DNA of 64,000 nucleotides, from NCBI GenBank assembly GCA_024704175.1, contig CP085629.1, forward strand, positions 1,240,001 to 1,304,000. The letters are read 5' to 3'. This DNA comes from Paenibacillus sp. P25. GTDB lineage: Bacteria; Bacillota; Bacilli; Paenibacillales; NBRC-103111. Position numbers and translations under genes: made by a program. Under the pieces are notes generated by a model. The model worked only from the letters and a program-made list of their open reading frames with translations, was not told the DNA's origin and made no database searches. This document shows positions 48,141 through 58,465 of this stretch, in pieces. Within the stretch, counting starts at the first letter, position 1. Each line of letters starts with the position of its first letter.

Positions 48141-48545
48141 ATGACCATGCTGAAAGTGGACCATTGTCCGAAATGCGGCAAAGTGTATCAAAAGAATCTT
48201 CGTAATCTTTGTCAAAGCTGCATCGATTCCTATGAAGATGACTATAACAGGTGCAATGCTTATTTACGGGACCACCGGAAATCGACCAATGCGGAGCTGT
48301 CGCAAGCGACAGGCGTGAGTGAAAGACAGATTATAGGCTTCATTAAAGAAAATAAATTGCCGATCGGCAGTTATCCTCATTTGCATTATCCGTGCAGCTC
48401 CTGCCGTGCGCCTATAAGACAGCATCATCTTTGCAGTTCCTGCAGTATTCGGATTTCAAAGGAAATTCGCCATTTGCAGGAGCAGGAAGCGAAGAAGGAA
48501 CGGGGAAGCGGCTTTCAAATCCGGGAGCGTATCTGGCGGAGCTGA
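48141..48545 (+). CDS. YvyF-like flagellar-operon protein (zinc-ribbon, TIGR03826 type)
   Basis: 134 residues. An N-terminal zinc ribbon (CPKCGKVYQKNLRNLCQSC), a helical middle resembling a MerR-like recognition helix (AYLRDHRKSTNAELSQATGVSERQIIGFIKENKL), and a second ribbon (CSSCRAPIRQHHLCSSC) match YvyF of B. subtilis, normally encoded with flgM in the late flagellar region. Here it has its own promoter and no flagellar gene beside it. Start at ATG 48141 or 48147. Confidence 0.8.
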   Translation: MTMLKVDHCPKCGKVYQKNLRNLCQSCIDSYEDDYNRCNAYLRDHRKSTNAELSQATGVSERQIIGFIKENKLPIGSYPHLHYPCSSCRAPIRQHHLCSSCSIRISKEIRHLQEQEAKKERGSGFQIRERIWRS

Positions 48546-48749
48546 GCCCATACTTTTCACAGTTGCCTCATTTTTGGTATTGTCCCGGTTTTGTGCTAAA
48601 ATAACAGAGGAGTTCCGCCTGCCCTGCCAAATTTTGAATTTGTCACAAATTTTTCACCGGAATATCTGGAAAGGGCATGTGTAAAACGCTGCTGATTTTG
48701 TACAATAAGACTAAACGTCAAAGTGTTAAACAGTAAGGGGTGAATAACG

Positions 48750-49127
48750 ATGCACAAATGGATTATGTTTACGCTGTTCATCATTGCCTGTCTGCTCGGT
48801 ACGGGTGTGCTGTTCCAGAATATTTCGGCCCGTCAAGCGGAACAAGCCAGCGAAGCGGCTGAAGGCCCGACACTTAAATTTGTGGCGACCAACTACCAAT
48901 TCGATCAGCCGGAATATACCGTGAAAGCCGGCCAGAAGGTGAAGGTTTCTTTGCTGAACAAGGAAGGACTGCACGAACTGGACATTCCGGATTTGAACAT
49001 CAAATTGGACAACAATAACAAAACGGCTGAAGTCACTTTTGACAAGCCGGGTACGTATGAAGTCCATTGCGGTCTGCCTTGCGGTCCGGGACATCCGAAT
49101 ATGAAGACGAAGCTGATCGTTCAATAA
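48750..49127 (+). CDS. Membrane-anchored cupredoxin (cytochrome c oxidase subunit II-like)
   Basis: 125 residues with one N-terminal membrane helix or signal anchor (residues about 4-22) and a cupredoxin domain. The metal site reads CGLPCGPGHPNM, with two Cys, one His and one Met spaced as in the CuA loop, and an upstream His in EGLHELDIPDL. It probably binds copper outside the membrane. The ATG follows taaggggtg. There are no oxidase genes nearby, so its partner is unknown. A TTGTCA-17-TATCTG promoter candidate lies about 100 bases upstream. Confidence 0.85.
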   Translation: MHKWIMFTLFIIACLLGTGVLFQNISARQAEQASEAAEGPTLKFVATNYQFDQPEYTVKAGQKVKVSLLNKEGLHELDIPDLNIKLDNNNKTAEVTFDKPGTYEVHCGLPCGPGHPNMKTKLIVQ

Positions 49128-49230
49128 TTCAGCGCCAGAGGAAGCCGGGGATTCGCCCGCGCTTCCTTTTCTTTTTCTACTTCGCATCATATAATACGGG
49201 GAAACGACCAATATGATGAGGTGAACCAGG

Positions 49231-50564
49231 GTGAGAACGGTAGATATCATACATAAAAAGCGGGACGGCGGAGAGCTAACCACCGAGGAAATCGATTTTT
49301 TAATCGACGGGTATACGCGGGGGCTTATACCGGACTACCAGATGTCAGCCTGGGCGATGGCGGTCTATTTTCAAGGGATGAACGGCCGGGAAACGGCCGA
49401 TTTGACGCTGGCGATGGCGCGTTCCGGCGATCAAGCGGACCTTAGCTCCATCCCGGGCGTGAAGGTGGATAAACACAGTACGGGCGGAGTGGGGGATACG
49501 ACGACGCTGGTCGTCGGGCCTTTGGTCGCAGCGGCCGGTGTCCCTGTGGCCAAAATGTCCGGACGGGGACTCGGTCATACGGGAGGGACGATCGATAAGC
49601 TCGAAGCGATCCCCGGATTTCAGGTGGAAAGGACGCGAGACCAGTTCCTTCAGCAGGTGCGCGAGATCGGCGTGGCGGTGGTCGGTCAATCCGGCAATAT
49701 GACGCCGGCCGACAAGAAGCTGTACGGGTCGCGGGATGTAACGGCGACGGTCGAATCGGTGCCGCTCATTGCAAGCTCGGTGATGAGCAAGAAAATCGCT
49801 TCCGGCGCCGACGCCATCGTACTCGACGTGAAGAGCGGCCGGGGCGCGTTCATGAAGTCGCTTGAGGCGTCCATCGAGCTGGCCCAGGCCATGGTCGACA
49901 TTGGAACGGAAGTGGGCCGGGAGACGATTGCCGTCATTACAAACATGGATGAGCCGCTCGGTCCTTCCATCGGCAACGCTCTGGAAGTGGCTGAAGCGAT
50001 CGAGACGCTCCAAGGGCGCGGGCCAAAGGAGCTGACCGAGCTCTGCCTGGAGCTGGCCGCCCATATGATCCGGCTCGGCGGACAGGCGGGGAGCGAAGAG
50101 GAGGCGAAGCGCAAGGCGTCGGAACTGCTGTACGGAGGGGCGGGTCTGGCGAAGCTGAAGCAGTTCATTGCAGCACAAGGGGAGACTCTCTTGTCGTGGA
50201 TGAACCGGACCGGCTTCCTGCCGCGGGCTATAAGGTCGAGGTGCCATCCCCGGCTCATGGTTATGTAGCCGCCATCGATGCGGAATCGCTGGGGGTCACC
50301 GCCATGCTGCTTGGTGCGGGGCGGGCGACCAAGGAGGATACGATCGATCTGGCGGTGGGCATGAAGCTGCGTAAACGGGTGGGAGATGCGGTGGAGAAAG
50401 GGGAGCCGCTGGCCGTGCTGTATATGAACCGCAGCGATTCGTCCGAAACGCAGCAAATGATGCAGCGGACCGTTTCGGCCTTTACTATTCAGAAGGAAGC
50501 CGTACCGAGGCCTTCCTTGATCTACGCCGTTGTCACGAAGGAAGGCGTACGCCGTTACTCCTGA
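49231..50564 (+). CDS. pdp: Pyrimidine nucleoside phosphorylase (one frameshift)
   Basis: About 444 residues. It has the TP/PyNP signature [21 protein letters not shown], the phosphate-binding [13 protein letters not shown], and the C-terminal barrel-sandwich domain ([43 protein letters not shown]). The frame changes near 50200, where [10 protein letters not shown] shifts to [12 protein letters not shown]. It cleaves uridine and thymidine with phosphate; the sugar phosphate would feed DeoB upstream. GTG start at 49231 follows gatgaggtga. Confidence 0.94.
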
Positions 50565-50622
50565 TTATTGTATAAGCCGGGGCATACTCCATTCCTTCTA
50601 ACGATACTTTCTTTCACACCCC

Positions 50623-50651
50623 AGCCGGGACCCAGCGCCCCGGCTTTTTTG
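50623..50651 (+). terminator. Terminator after pdp
   Basis: AGCCGGG (50623-50629), loop, CCCGGCT (50639-50645), then TTTTT. Confidence 0.85.
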
Positions 50652-50759
50652 TTTTTCCAAAGATGGGTCCGTACGGAATATTTTGTTCCAAAAGCGTCAA
50701 CACTGTTTATCAGCACTGGAAACTCATTTACAGTTCAATCAGGAGGGGTAGAACAGGCA

Positions 50760-51937
50760 ATGACGAGTAAGGTTTTCAAATGGTTCTTGGCTTTGCAGCT
50801 GGTCCTGCTGCTTACACTGCCTGCGGTATTCGCTGAAGAAGGCAAGGGGGCACCGCCGATCGATCTGGCGCCGAACGCGGCCTCCGCGGCCTTGATCGAT
50901 GCGGATACGGGAACGGTGATCTTTGAGAAAAACAAGGACGCCAAGCTTCCCCGGCCAGCATCACCAAAATTATGACGATGCTGCTCATTATGGAAGCCTT
51001 GGATCACGGAAAACTCAAAATGGATGAGAAAGTGCGCACGAGCGAATATGCGGCCTCTATGGGCGGCTCGCAAATTTTTCTGGAGCCCGGGGAAGAGATG
51101 ACCGTCCAGGATATGCTGAAGGGCATTGCCATGGCTTCGGGCAACGATGCTTCGGTAGCGATGGCCGAGAAAGTGGCGGGCTCCGAGGAAGCCTTCGTCC
51201 GTATGATGAATGAGCGGGCGGCACAGCTCGGCCTGAAAAACACGCATTTCTCGAATCCCAACGGACTGCCGGCCGAAAATCATTATACCTCCGCCTACGA
51301 TATCGCCATCATGTCCAAGGAGCTGCTCAAGCACGAGGAGGTTACGAAGTTTACGGGCCTTTACCAGGATTACCTCCGTAAGGATTCGCCGAAGCCGTTC
51401 TGGCTCGTGAATACGAACAAGCTGGTCCGGTTCTATTCGGGTGCCGACGGTTTGAAGACCGGCTACACCAGCGAAGCGAAATTCTGCTTGTCCGCAACCG
51501 CGAAGCGCGATCATTTCCGGATCATCGCCGTGGTGATGGGCGAGCCGGATACGAAGACCCGCAACGCGGAAGTGACCAAGCTGTTCGATTACGCCTTCTC
51601 GCAGTACACCAATCTGCCGATTTATAAAACCGGCGATGCCATCGGCGATCTGAAGGTCGGTAAAGGTGAGGTGCCGGTCGTTCCGCTGACCGCAAAGCAT
51701 CCGTACAGCGTCTTGCTGAAGAAAGGCGATGCGGCCGAAGGAATTCGCCATGAGGTACAGCTGAGGCAGGATGTGAAAGCTCCGCTGGCCGCCGGCGAGC
51801 CGATCGGCAAACTCGTTGTTTACAAAGGCAACCAGGTGCTGACCGAGTTCACACTGGAATCTCCGGTGGACGTGAAGAAAGCCGGCTTCTGGACGCTGAC
51901 GAAGCGCACCGCCAAGCGCTTGTTCTTCATCGATTAG
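50760..51937 (+). CDS. dacF: D-alanyl-D-alanine carboxypeptidase DacF-type (one frameshift)
   Basis: About 392 residues: signal peptide (residues about 8-24, ending VFAEE), PBP5-type transpeptidase domain with active-site serine in PASITKIM, SGN in AMASGNDASV and KTG in GLKTGYTSEAK, then a C-terminal beta domain. The frame changes near 50955, just before the SxxK box. It trims peptide stems of spore peptidoglycan. Its place just before spoIIAA matches B. subtilis dacF, a forespore gene. The ATG follows aggagggg with an 11-base gap. Confidence 0.92.
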
Positions 51938-52065
51938 ACAGCCATCACGAAGGCATCCGGAATCCCCGCAGGACGGCTTCAGCTTCCTCGGGGTTTTCCG
52001 CATTCCGCGCGGTATGTCGCATTTCTTCTATTTCTAGCGCATTTCTTCTAGTTTTGTCGGGGGGC

Positions 52066-52092
52066 AGGAAAAGCTTTCCTCAGCGTAGAAAT
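52066..52092 (+). promoter_or_regulatory. Candidate SigH promoter of the spoIIA operon
   Basis: AGGAAAA (52066-52072), 12 bases, GTAGAAAT (52085-52092), close to the SigH consensus (AGGAwww, RnnGAAT). The B. subtilis spoIIA operon is SigH- and Spo0A-dependent. A direct repeat of gcatttcttcta lies just upstream (about 52019-52050). Confidence 0.6.
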
Positions 52093-52124
52093 GAGTCTGC
52101 AAGAAAGGGAAGGAGTGAACAGCT

Positions 52125-52478
52125 TTGAGTTTGCAAATCGAACTGGAGCATTACCGCAAAACGCTGATCGTCCGGCTCCGCGGCGAGCTCGACCATCATA
52201 CGGCGGATACGGTGAAAGCGCGGATGGAAGAAGCGATCCTTCGCGGGAACAGCGACCACATTGTCCTCAGCCTGAAGGAACTGACCTTCATGGACAGCTC
52301 AGGACTGGGCGTCATTCTCGGCCGCTATAAGCAAATTACGGCGAAAGGCGGCAAAATGGTCGTTTGCGATGTAAATCCAAGTGTATTCCGTTTGTTTGAA
52401 ATGTCAGGGTTGTTCAAAATTTTGTCCATCCAGGATAACGAAAGACAAGCGCTGCAAAGTTTGGAGGTCGTATCATGA
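52125..52478 (+). CDS. spoIIAA: Anti-sigma-F factor antagonist SpoIIAA
   Basis: 117 residues, STAS domain. The phosphorylated serine lies in [17 protein letters not shown]. It frees SigF by binding SpoIIAB in the forespore. It starts with TTG at 52125 behind gaaggagtg, and its stop overlaps the spoIIAB start by 4 bases (ATGA). Confidence 0.97.
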   Translation: MSLQIELEHYRKTLIVRLRGELDHHTADTVKARMEEAILRGNSDHIVLSLKELTFMDSSGLGVILGRYKQITAKGGKMVVCDVNPSVFRLFEMSGLFKILSIQDNERQALQSLEVVS

Positions 52479-52921
52479 GTGAACGAAATTTTATGACCCT
52501 GCAATTCGCCAGCCGGTCGGAGAACGAAGCGTTCGCCCGCGTGACCGTGGCGGCTTTCGTCTCGCAGCTGGACCCTACGCTTGATGAGCTGACGGATATC
52601 AAGACCGTCGTCTCGGAAGCGGTCACCAATGCGATTATACACGGGTACGACAACCGTCCCGACGGCATCGTGACCATCTCCGCCGAAATCGAACACGATA
52701 TCGTGCGGATTACGGTGGAAGACCGCGGTACGGGAATCGAAGATCTGGAGCTTGCGAAACAGCCCTTGTTCACGTCAAGGCCGGAGCTGGAGCGTTCGGG
52801 AATGGGGTTTACGATTATGGAAAATTTCATGGATGAAGTGGAAGTGACCACCGCCCCCGGTGAAGGGACGACCATCCGCATGAAGAAACGGATCGAATCG
52901 AAGAAAGCGTTGTTTAACTAA
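52475..52921 (+). CDS. spoIIAB: Anti-sigma-F factor and kinase SpoIIAB
   Basis: 148 residues, GHKL-type kinase. The N box reads [15 protein letters not shown], the G1 box [14 protein letters not shown], the G2 region [14 protein letters not shown]. It holds SigF inactive and phosphorylates SpoIIAA. It is translationally coupled to spoIIAA; sigF follows after about 96 bases. Confidence 0.97.
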   Translation: MSERNFMTLQFASRSENEAFARVTVAAFVSQLDPTLDELTDIKTVVSEAVTNAIIHGYDNRPDGIVTISAEIEHDIVRITVEDRGTGIEDLELAKQPLFTSRPELERSGMGFTIMENFMDEVEVTTAPGEGTTIRMKKRIESKKALFN

Positions 52922-53017
52922 AGTGTCCGATGAACGATGGCAAGACTGGAACGCGAATGCTGCGAAATGCTCGACCAATTTTGTGCACAGCGGTGCAACA
53001 TTTAGGGGTCTGATCTC

Positions 53018-53773
53018 ATGGATGTGGATTTGAAGCACGCCTCTCACAGCTATTTGGACGATGCCGAGGTCAAACGTTTGATCGCCTTGAGCCAGACGGG
53101 CGATGCCTTGGCCCGCGAAACGCTGGTCAACTGCAACATCCGTTTGGTATGGTCGGTGGTGCAGCGGTTCCTGAACCGCGGCTATGAGGCCGAGGATTTG
53201 TTTCAAATCGGCTGCATCGGCCTGCTGAAGTCGGTGGATAAATTCGACCTGTCGTACGATGTGAAGTTTTCGACGTATGCCGTCCCGATGATCATCGGCG
53301 AAATCCAGCGGTTTCTGCGCGATGACGGAACGCTTAAGGTAAGCCGATCGCTCAAGGAGCTGGCCAACAAAATCCGGAAGACGAAGGATGAACTGTCGAA
53401 GCGCAACGGCCGGTCGCCGACCGTAAGTGAAGTCGCGGAGGAGCTGCAGATTACGCCGGAGGACGTCGTATTCGCCCAGGAAGCGAATAAGCCGCTGTCG
53501 TCCATCCATGAGACGGTCTTCGAGAATGACGGGGATCCGATCACGCTAATGGATCAGATTGCCGACGAAGCCCAGGACAAATGGTTCGACAAGCTGGCGC
53601 TGAATGAAGCGATCGGGGCTTTAAGCGAAAGGGAGCGGCTTATCGTATATCTGCGGTATTTCCGCGATCAGACGCAGTCCGAGGTGGCCAGCCGTCTAGG
53701 GATTTCCCAGGTTCAAGTCTCCCGGCTTGAGAAAAAAATACTGCAGTCCATTAAAGACCAGATAGCTCAATAA
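53018..53773 (+). CDS. sigF: RNA polymerase sigma factor SigF
   Basis: 251 residues. Region 2 reads LVNCNIRLVWSVVQRFLNRGYEAEDLFQIGCIGLLKSVDKFD ... FSTYAVPMIIGEIQRFLRDD; region 3 RSPTVSEVAEEL; region 4 ERERLIVYLRYFRDQTQSEVASRLGISQVQVSRLEKKIL. It is the first forespore sigma factor. The ATG at 53018 follows taggggtc. A terminator overlaps its end. Confidence 0.97.
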   Translation: MDVDLKHASHSYLDDAEVKRLIALSQTGDALARETLVNCNIRLVWSVVQRFLNRGYEAEDLFQIGCIGLLKSVDKFDLSYDVKFSTYAVPMIIGEIQRFLRDDGTLKVSRSLKELANKIRKTKDELSKRNGRSPTVSEVAEELQITPEDVVFAQEANKPLSSIHETVFENDGDPITLMDQIADEAQDKWFDKLALNEAIGALSERERLIVYLRYFRDQTQSEVASRLGISQVQVSRLEKKILQSIKDQIAQ

Positions 53774-53791
53774 GCTGTCTGGTCTTTTTCT
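53752..53791 (+). terminator. Terminator overlapping the sigF end
   Basis: AAAGACCAGA (53753-53762) pairs with TCTGGTCTTT (about 53778-53787), with an inner GCT/AGC pair, followed by TTTTC. Confidence 0.88.
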
Positions 53792-53882
53792 TATATCTGA
53801 GAGGCTGTTTTGTTTTTAGTGTTGGACCGGATTTCCCTTTTTATACAGCCGACGCAGAGTGAATTATTGGCAAAGGGACGGA

Positions 53883-53913
53883 TGATTATCCCATTGTTGT
53901 TTTATTCATACTA
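53883..53913 (+). promoter_or_regulatory. Candidate SigG (or SigF) promoter of the spoVA genes
   Basis: TGATTA (53883-53888), 18-base spacer, CATACTA (53907-53913), an exact SigG -10 consensus. It lies 36 bases before spoVAA. The spoVA operon is forespore-specific in B. subtilis. Confidence 0.6.
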
Positions 53914-53948
53914 CTACGGAATAAATGCGTGGATAGGAGGGACCGCTA

Positions 53949-54583
53949 ATGGAGCCTGCTCTGAATCCTGTGCTTTATATCCGATTGCGCAAAAGAATCC
54001 GGGTGCGCCGCGGGCAGCCGGTTTACTTGGGTCAAACCGCCCAGCCGCTTACGGAGCCCGAATACGAAGAACGTTTATCCCGGATCATCCTGTGCCGTCC
54101 GCAAGCCCAAGACGGGAATATCATGCTGATCGACATGCTGCAGGTCGTCCGCAAGGTCAGGGAAGCGTACCCCTCATGCAGATTGAGCATTTTGGAGAGC
54201 CGCATGCCCTTTTGGAAGTCTATGACAAGGTAAAGAGGCCGAATCTGCTGCTTCTGGCGGTTGTCTGGTGCTGCTGTTTATTGGCTCGGGGCTTGCGATT
54301 ATGAATTTTCATGCGGATGTCAGCATGGCCGAGGTTCACAGACAAATTTACCGCTTGCTGACGGGGGAGGTCGACGGAGCATCCGTCGCTCCTGCAAATC
54401 CCTTATTCCCTTGGCATCGGGATCGGGATGATCGTCTTTTTCAATCATTTGTTCAAGAAGAAATTCAATGAAGAGCCAAGCCCGCTGGAAGTCGAAATGT
54501 TCATGTACCAGGAAAATGTCAACCGCTACATGATTACCGAGGAGTACGGCAAGCTAAGCGGCGAGGAGGAGAAGGCTCCTTGA
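53949..54583 (+). CDS. spoVAA: Stage V sporulation protein AA (frameshifts)
   Basis: About 211 residues over three frames (breaks near 54170-54235, 54265 and 54378). It starts [32 protein letters not shown], has [14 protein letters not shown] and a second hydrophobic segment ([22 protein letters not shown]), then [32 protein letters not shown] and ends LSGEEEKAP. This is the SpoVAA layout. SpoVA proteins carry dipicolinic acid across the spore inner membrane. ATG 53949 follows gataggaggg. Confidence 0.85.
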
Positions 54584-55006
54584 CCCTGGCGCTGACATGG
54601 CTGGTGCTGATCTTTATCGGGCTTGCCGGGGGCATAGCGGTAGGAAGCGGTATGGTCGCTTTTTTGGTCGTACTCGACATCATTCCGCGGCTGGCACAAA
54701 TCACGGGATCGTACAAGCAGATCCGGAAGTACGAAGGCGCGGTGGTGCTGGGCTCGTTGTTTTTTACAATTACCGATCTGTTCGATCAGAGCTTCGCGCT
54801 GTTCCCGATGTCGGCCGCTTTGTTCGGGCTGTTTGCGGGCCGCTTTGTGGGAATGCTCGGTCGCCGCACTGACCGAGGTCATTAACGTCTTGCCGATTTT
54901 GGCGAAGCGCATCGGAATGGAAGCTTACATGATCTGGTCGCTCATGGCCATGATATTCGGTAAAGTTGTCGGATCGTTAATCGACTGGCCGCAGGTGCTG
55001 GGCTGA
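54580..55006 (+). CDS. spoVAB: Stage V sporulation protein AB (one frameshift)
   Basis: About 141 residues with four hydrophobic segments: [63 protein letters not shown], and after a frame change near 54860, [42 protein letters not shown]. The TTG start overlaps the spoVAA stop. This is SpoVAB; the order AA-AB is canonical, but the next gene is spoVAF. Confidence 0.87.
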
Positions 55007-55059
55007 CTGGCCGGCTCCGATGCCGTCAAGAAACGCTTAAGCCGGGAGGCGGAACATAC

Positions 55060-56821
55060 ATGTATAAGGACAAACAGGTACGCAGAGCCAAGCTGATCAA
55101 CGGGGCGCAGGTGAAGCATGCGAAGGTGCCGGGCGGCAGTGACCACCCGGACGGGGCCGAAGAGAAGCTTGTGATCGACCGGGAAGGGAATATCCTCGAC
55201 CGGCCGGAGCCGCTGCATGCGAAGAAGGCCTCCAAGGATCAGCCGAAGGGCGATCCGGGGAAGAAGAAAAGCGGAGCGGAGGCAAAGGTGAACGGGGAGA
55301 CCGAGATTCCGGCTGATTTCGACGAGCTGAAGAGCAGGCTGGAGCAGTACGTGGGGCTGAATCAAAGCTTCGACGTGATCTTTCGGGAAATGGTGTTCGG
55401 CGGGCAAAAAACCGGTATTTTCTATTATAACGGCTTTGCCAAAGATTTCGTGCTTACGTCCATTCTGGAGCGCCTCTCGTATGCCGACCAGGTCCGACGC
55501 GAAGAACAGCATCATGTCCGGCGCTTAACCCGGGATGAGTCGGGCCACCTGTCCGAGGAAAAAGAACGGAAGCTGGATGTGATCAAGCTCTTCGACGAAG
55601 CGCTGATTCCTCACATCCAGGTGAAAAAAACCGATAAGCTGAAGGAAGCCGTCGATAATGTGGCGATGGGCGGCACGGCCTTTTTCTTCGAGGGGCATAA
55701 GGAAGCCGTTGTGGTCGACGCCAAAAACTTCCCGGTCCGGACGACGGAAGAGCCGGCGTTGGAGCGTGTGGTTCGGGGAGCAAGGGACGGCTTCGTCGAG
55801 ACGTCGCTGACGAATGTAACGCTGGTGCGCCGCCGGATCCGCGACCCGAAGCTCAAGCTGGAAATCATGCAGGTCGGCACCCGGACACAGACGGATATCT
55901 GCCTCGCCTATATTGAGGACATATGCGACATCGAGCTGGTGGAAGCGGTCCGGGATAAGATCAAACAGGTGAAGGTGGACGGCATCCCGCTGGCTGAGAA
56001 GCAGCTGGAAGAGGCGATTTTTAACAAGAAGTGGAATCCCTATCCGATGGTGCGGTTCTCCGAAAGACCGGACGTGGTTTCCGCCCATTTGCTGGAGGGG
56101 CACTTGATCCTGTTCGTCGATACATCGCCGTCAGTCATGATATTGCCGACGACCTTCTTCCACCATGTGCAGCATGCCGAAGAATACCGCCAGACGCCCA
56201 TTGTCGGTACGTATTTGCGGTGGGTGCGGTTTGTAGGAATGCTGTGCTCGCTCTTCCTCTTTGCCGCTCTGGTTTCTGATCGTGTCTTCACCGGAGTTGA
56301 AGCCGGCGGGGCTCGAGTTTATCGGCCCGCAGAAGCCGGGAAAAATCCCGCTGCTCGGCCAGTTTCTGATCGCTGAGATCGGCACCGATCTGATGCGGAT
56401 GGCGGCGGTCCATACGCCTACGCCGCTGGTGACGGCCATGGGCCTTGTAGCCGCTATTCTGGTCGGGGAAATCGCGGTCAAAGCCGGGCTCTTCGTGAAC
56501 GAGGTCATCCTGTACCTGTACGCCGCCGCCATAGGCACGTTCGCTACTCCCAGCTATGAACTCAGCCTGGCCAACCGGCTCGCCCGTCTCGGACTGCTGC
56601 TGGCGGCGGCGATATTCAAAGTGCCGGGGCTGATCATCGGTTCCACGTCGCTGATCGTATTCCTGGCGCTTCAGCGGGCCTACAATGCGCCGTATTTATG
56701 GCCGTTCATTCCTTTCAACGCGAAGGCGATCATCGAGATCATGCTTCGCCGCCCGTTCCTTACGATGAAGACGCGGCCCAGCTTGACGAGGACGCTCGAT
56801 AGTTCGAGACAGCCGAAGTAG
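55060..56821 (+). CDS. spoVAF: Stage V sporulation protein AF, with long N-terminal extension (one frameshift)
   Basis: About 586 residues, some 90 more than the B. subtilis protein. The first 85 or so residues are hydrophilic and Lys-rich (RRAKLINGAQVKHAKVPGG ... GDPGKKKSGAEAKVNGE). A GerAA-like soluble domain follows (YVGLNQSFDVIFREMVFGGQKTGIFYYNGFAKD, VTLVRRRIRDPKLKLEIMQVGTRTQTDICLAYIEDI), then the membrane domain, reached after a frame change near 56268. SpoVAF joins FigP/YqhR to accelerate germination in B. subtilis. Start ATG 55060; GTG positions upstream are not supported. lysA follows, as in B. subtilis. Confidence 0.9.
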
Positions 56822-56958
56822 CTTAGTGATCATCGCAAGCTTAACAGGGTCCTTTCCGGTTTTTGGGCTGGAAGGGGCCGCTTTTGCTTGTTGTCATCCT
56901 GCCTTCCGATGTGTTACTTTAGAGATAATGTCTCGCATGGGAAAAGGGGAAACAGACG

Positions 56959-58292
56959 ATGTATTTACACGGCACAAGTACGATCAACGCACAGGGGCAT
57001 CTCGAAATCGGCGGGTGCGATACAACCGATCTCGCTCAGAGGTTCGGTACCCCGCTGTATATTATGGACGAGGCGCTGATCCGTCAGCGCTGCCTGAGAG
57101 TATATTGAAGCATTCCGGGCTTCCGGGTTAAAATATCAGGTTGCGTATGCAAGCAAAGCATTCTGCGTCATGGCCATGTGCCGCATAGCGGAGGAGGAAG
57201 GCCTGTCGCTCGACGTGGTTTCCGACGGGGAGCTGTTTACCGCACTGCAGGCGGGATTCCCGGCCGAACGCATCCATTTTCACGGCAACAACAAAACGCC
57301 ATATGAAATCGAAATGGCGCTTGATGCCAAGATCGGTCGCTTTGTAGTCGACAATTTCGTGGAACTGCGGCTCTTGAACGCCATTGCCGGCGAGAAAAGA
57401 ATGAAGCCGAACGTGCTGCTGCGGATTACGCCGGGTGTTGAAGCGCATACGCACGAGTACATCTCGACGGGGCAGGAAGATTCCAAGTTCGGGTTCGACC
57501 TCGGCAACGGCGCCGCTTTCGAGGCGGTCAAGGAAGCTTCGGAGTCCGCCTAACGTGAAGCTGCTCGGCATTCATTCGCATATCGGCTCGCAAATCTTCG
57601 AGGTGGACGGCTTCCGGCTCGCGGTCGAGAAGGTCACGGACTTCGCGGTCCGCGTCCGCGGAGAGCTGGGCGTTACGTTCAGTGTCCTCAATGTCGGCGG
57701 CGGCTTCGGGATCCGTTATGTGGAAGGCGATACGCCGCTTCCGGCGGCTGAATATATCAAGGCGATTGCGGAAGCGGTCAAAGAGCGCTTCGGTGCGGCA
57801 GGCTATCCGCTCCCCGAGATTTGGACGGAGCCGGGCCGCAGCATCGTCGGGGATGCCGGCACGACGCTGTACACGGTCGGCACTTATAAGGAGATTCCGG
57901 GCGTCCGCAAATATGTCGCGGTCGACGGGGGCATGACCGACAATCCGCGCCCCGCCTTGTACGATTCACAGTACGAAGCGATGCTGGCCAACCGGGCGAA
58001 TGAAGCGGCCGAAGAAGTCGTCTCGATTGCCGGCAAATGTTGCGAGAGCGGCGACATGCTGATCTGGGATGCCAGCCTTCCGGCCGTCCGCTCAGGCGAC
58101 CTGCTTGCCGTTGCATGCACGGGGGCCTATAATTACGCTATGGCGAGCAATTATAACCGGATCCGCCGTCCGGCGGTCGTGTTCGTGAAAGACGGGCAGG
58201 CCGATGTCGTCGTGAACAGGGAAAGCTACGAGGATCTGATCGGCAACGACCTCATTCCGGAACGGATGAGAGCGGCCGTAACCAAGTCATAA
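56959..58292 (+). CDS. lysA: Diaminopimelate decarboxylase (frameshifts)
   Basis: About 445 residues over three frames (breaks near 57103 and 57545). The PLP lysine is in YQVAYASKAFCVMAM; LLGIHSHIGSQIF, VGGGFGIRY, EPGRSIVGDAG and the C-terminal CCESGDMLIWDASLP and GAYNYAMASNYNRIRRP are typical. It makes L-lysine from meso-diaminopimelate. The ATG at 56959 follows aaaagggga. The spoVAF-lysA-ppiB order matches B. subtilis. Confidence 0.94.
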
Positions 58293-58311
58293 ATATAATA
58301 TAGGTTTGCCT

Positions 58312-58361
58312 AAGAGACGCCGGATGGACCCGCTGCAGGGGACGTAAGGCGTCTCTTATTG
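58312..58361 (+). terminator. Hairpin after lysA
   Basis: AAGAGACGCC (58312-58321) pairs perfectly with GGCGTCTCTT (58348-58357), 26-base loop, then a short T-rich tail. Confidence 0.75.
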
Positions 58362-58465
58362 CGCATACATGGGGTCGGAAGCGCCGGGCATTTGTATATG
58401 GACGGGTTTCATAGTAAAATAAGGTCGGTTACGAAGAGATGCAGCTAAAGGAGTGTTTATAAACA

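Noticed and set aside
55060..56821. A second germinant receptor A subunit
   Set aside because: Although GerAA-like, it follows spoVAA-spoVAB and precedes lysA, which identifies it as SpoVAF.
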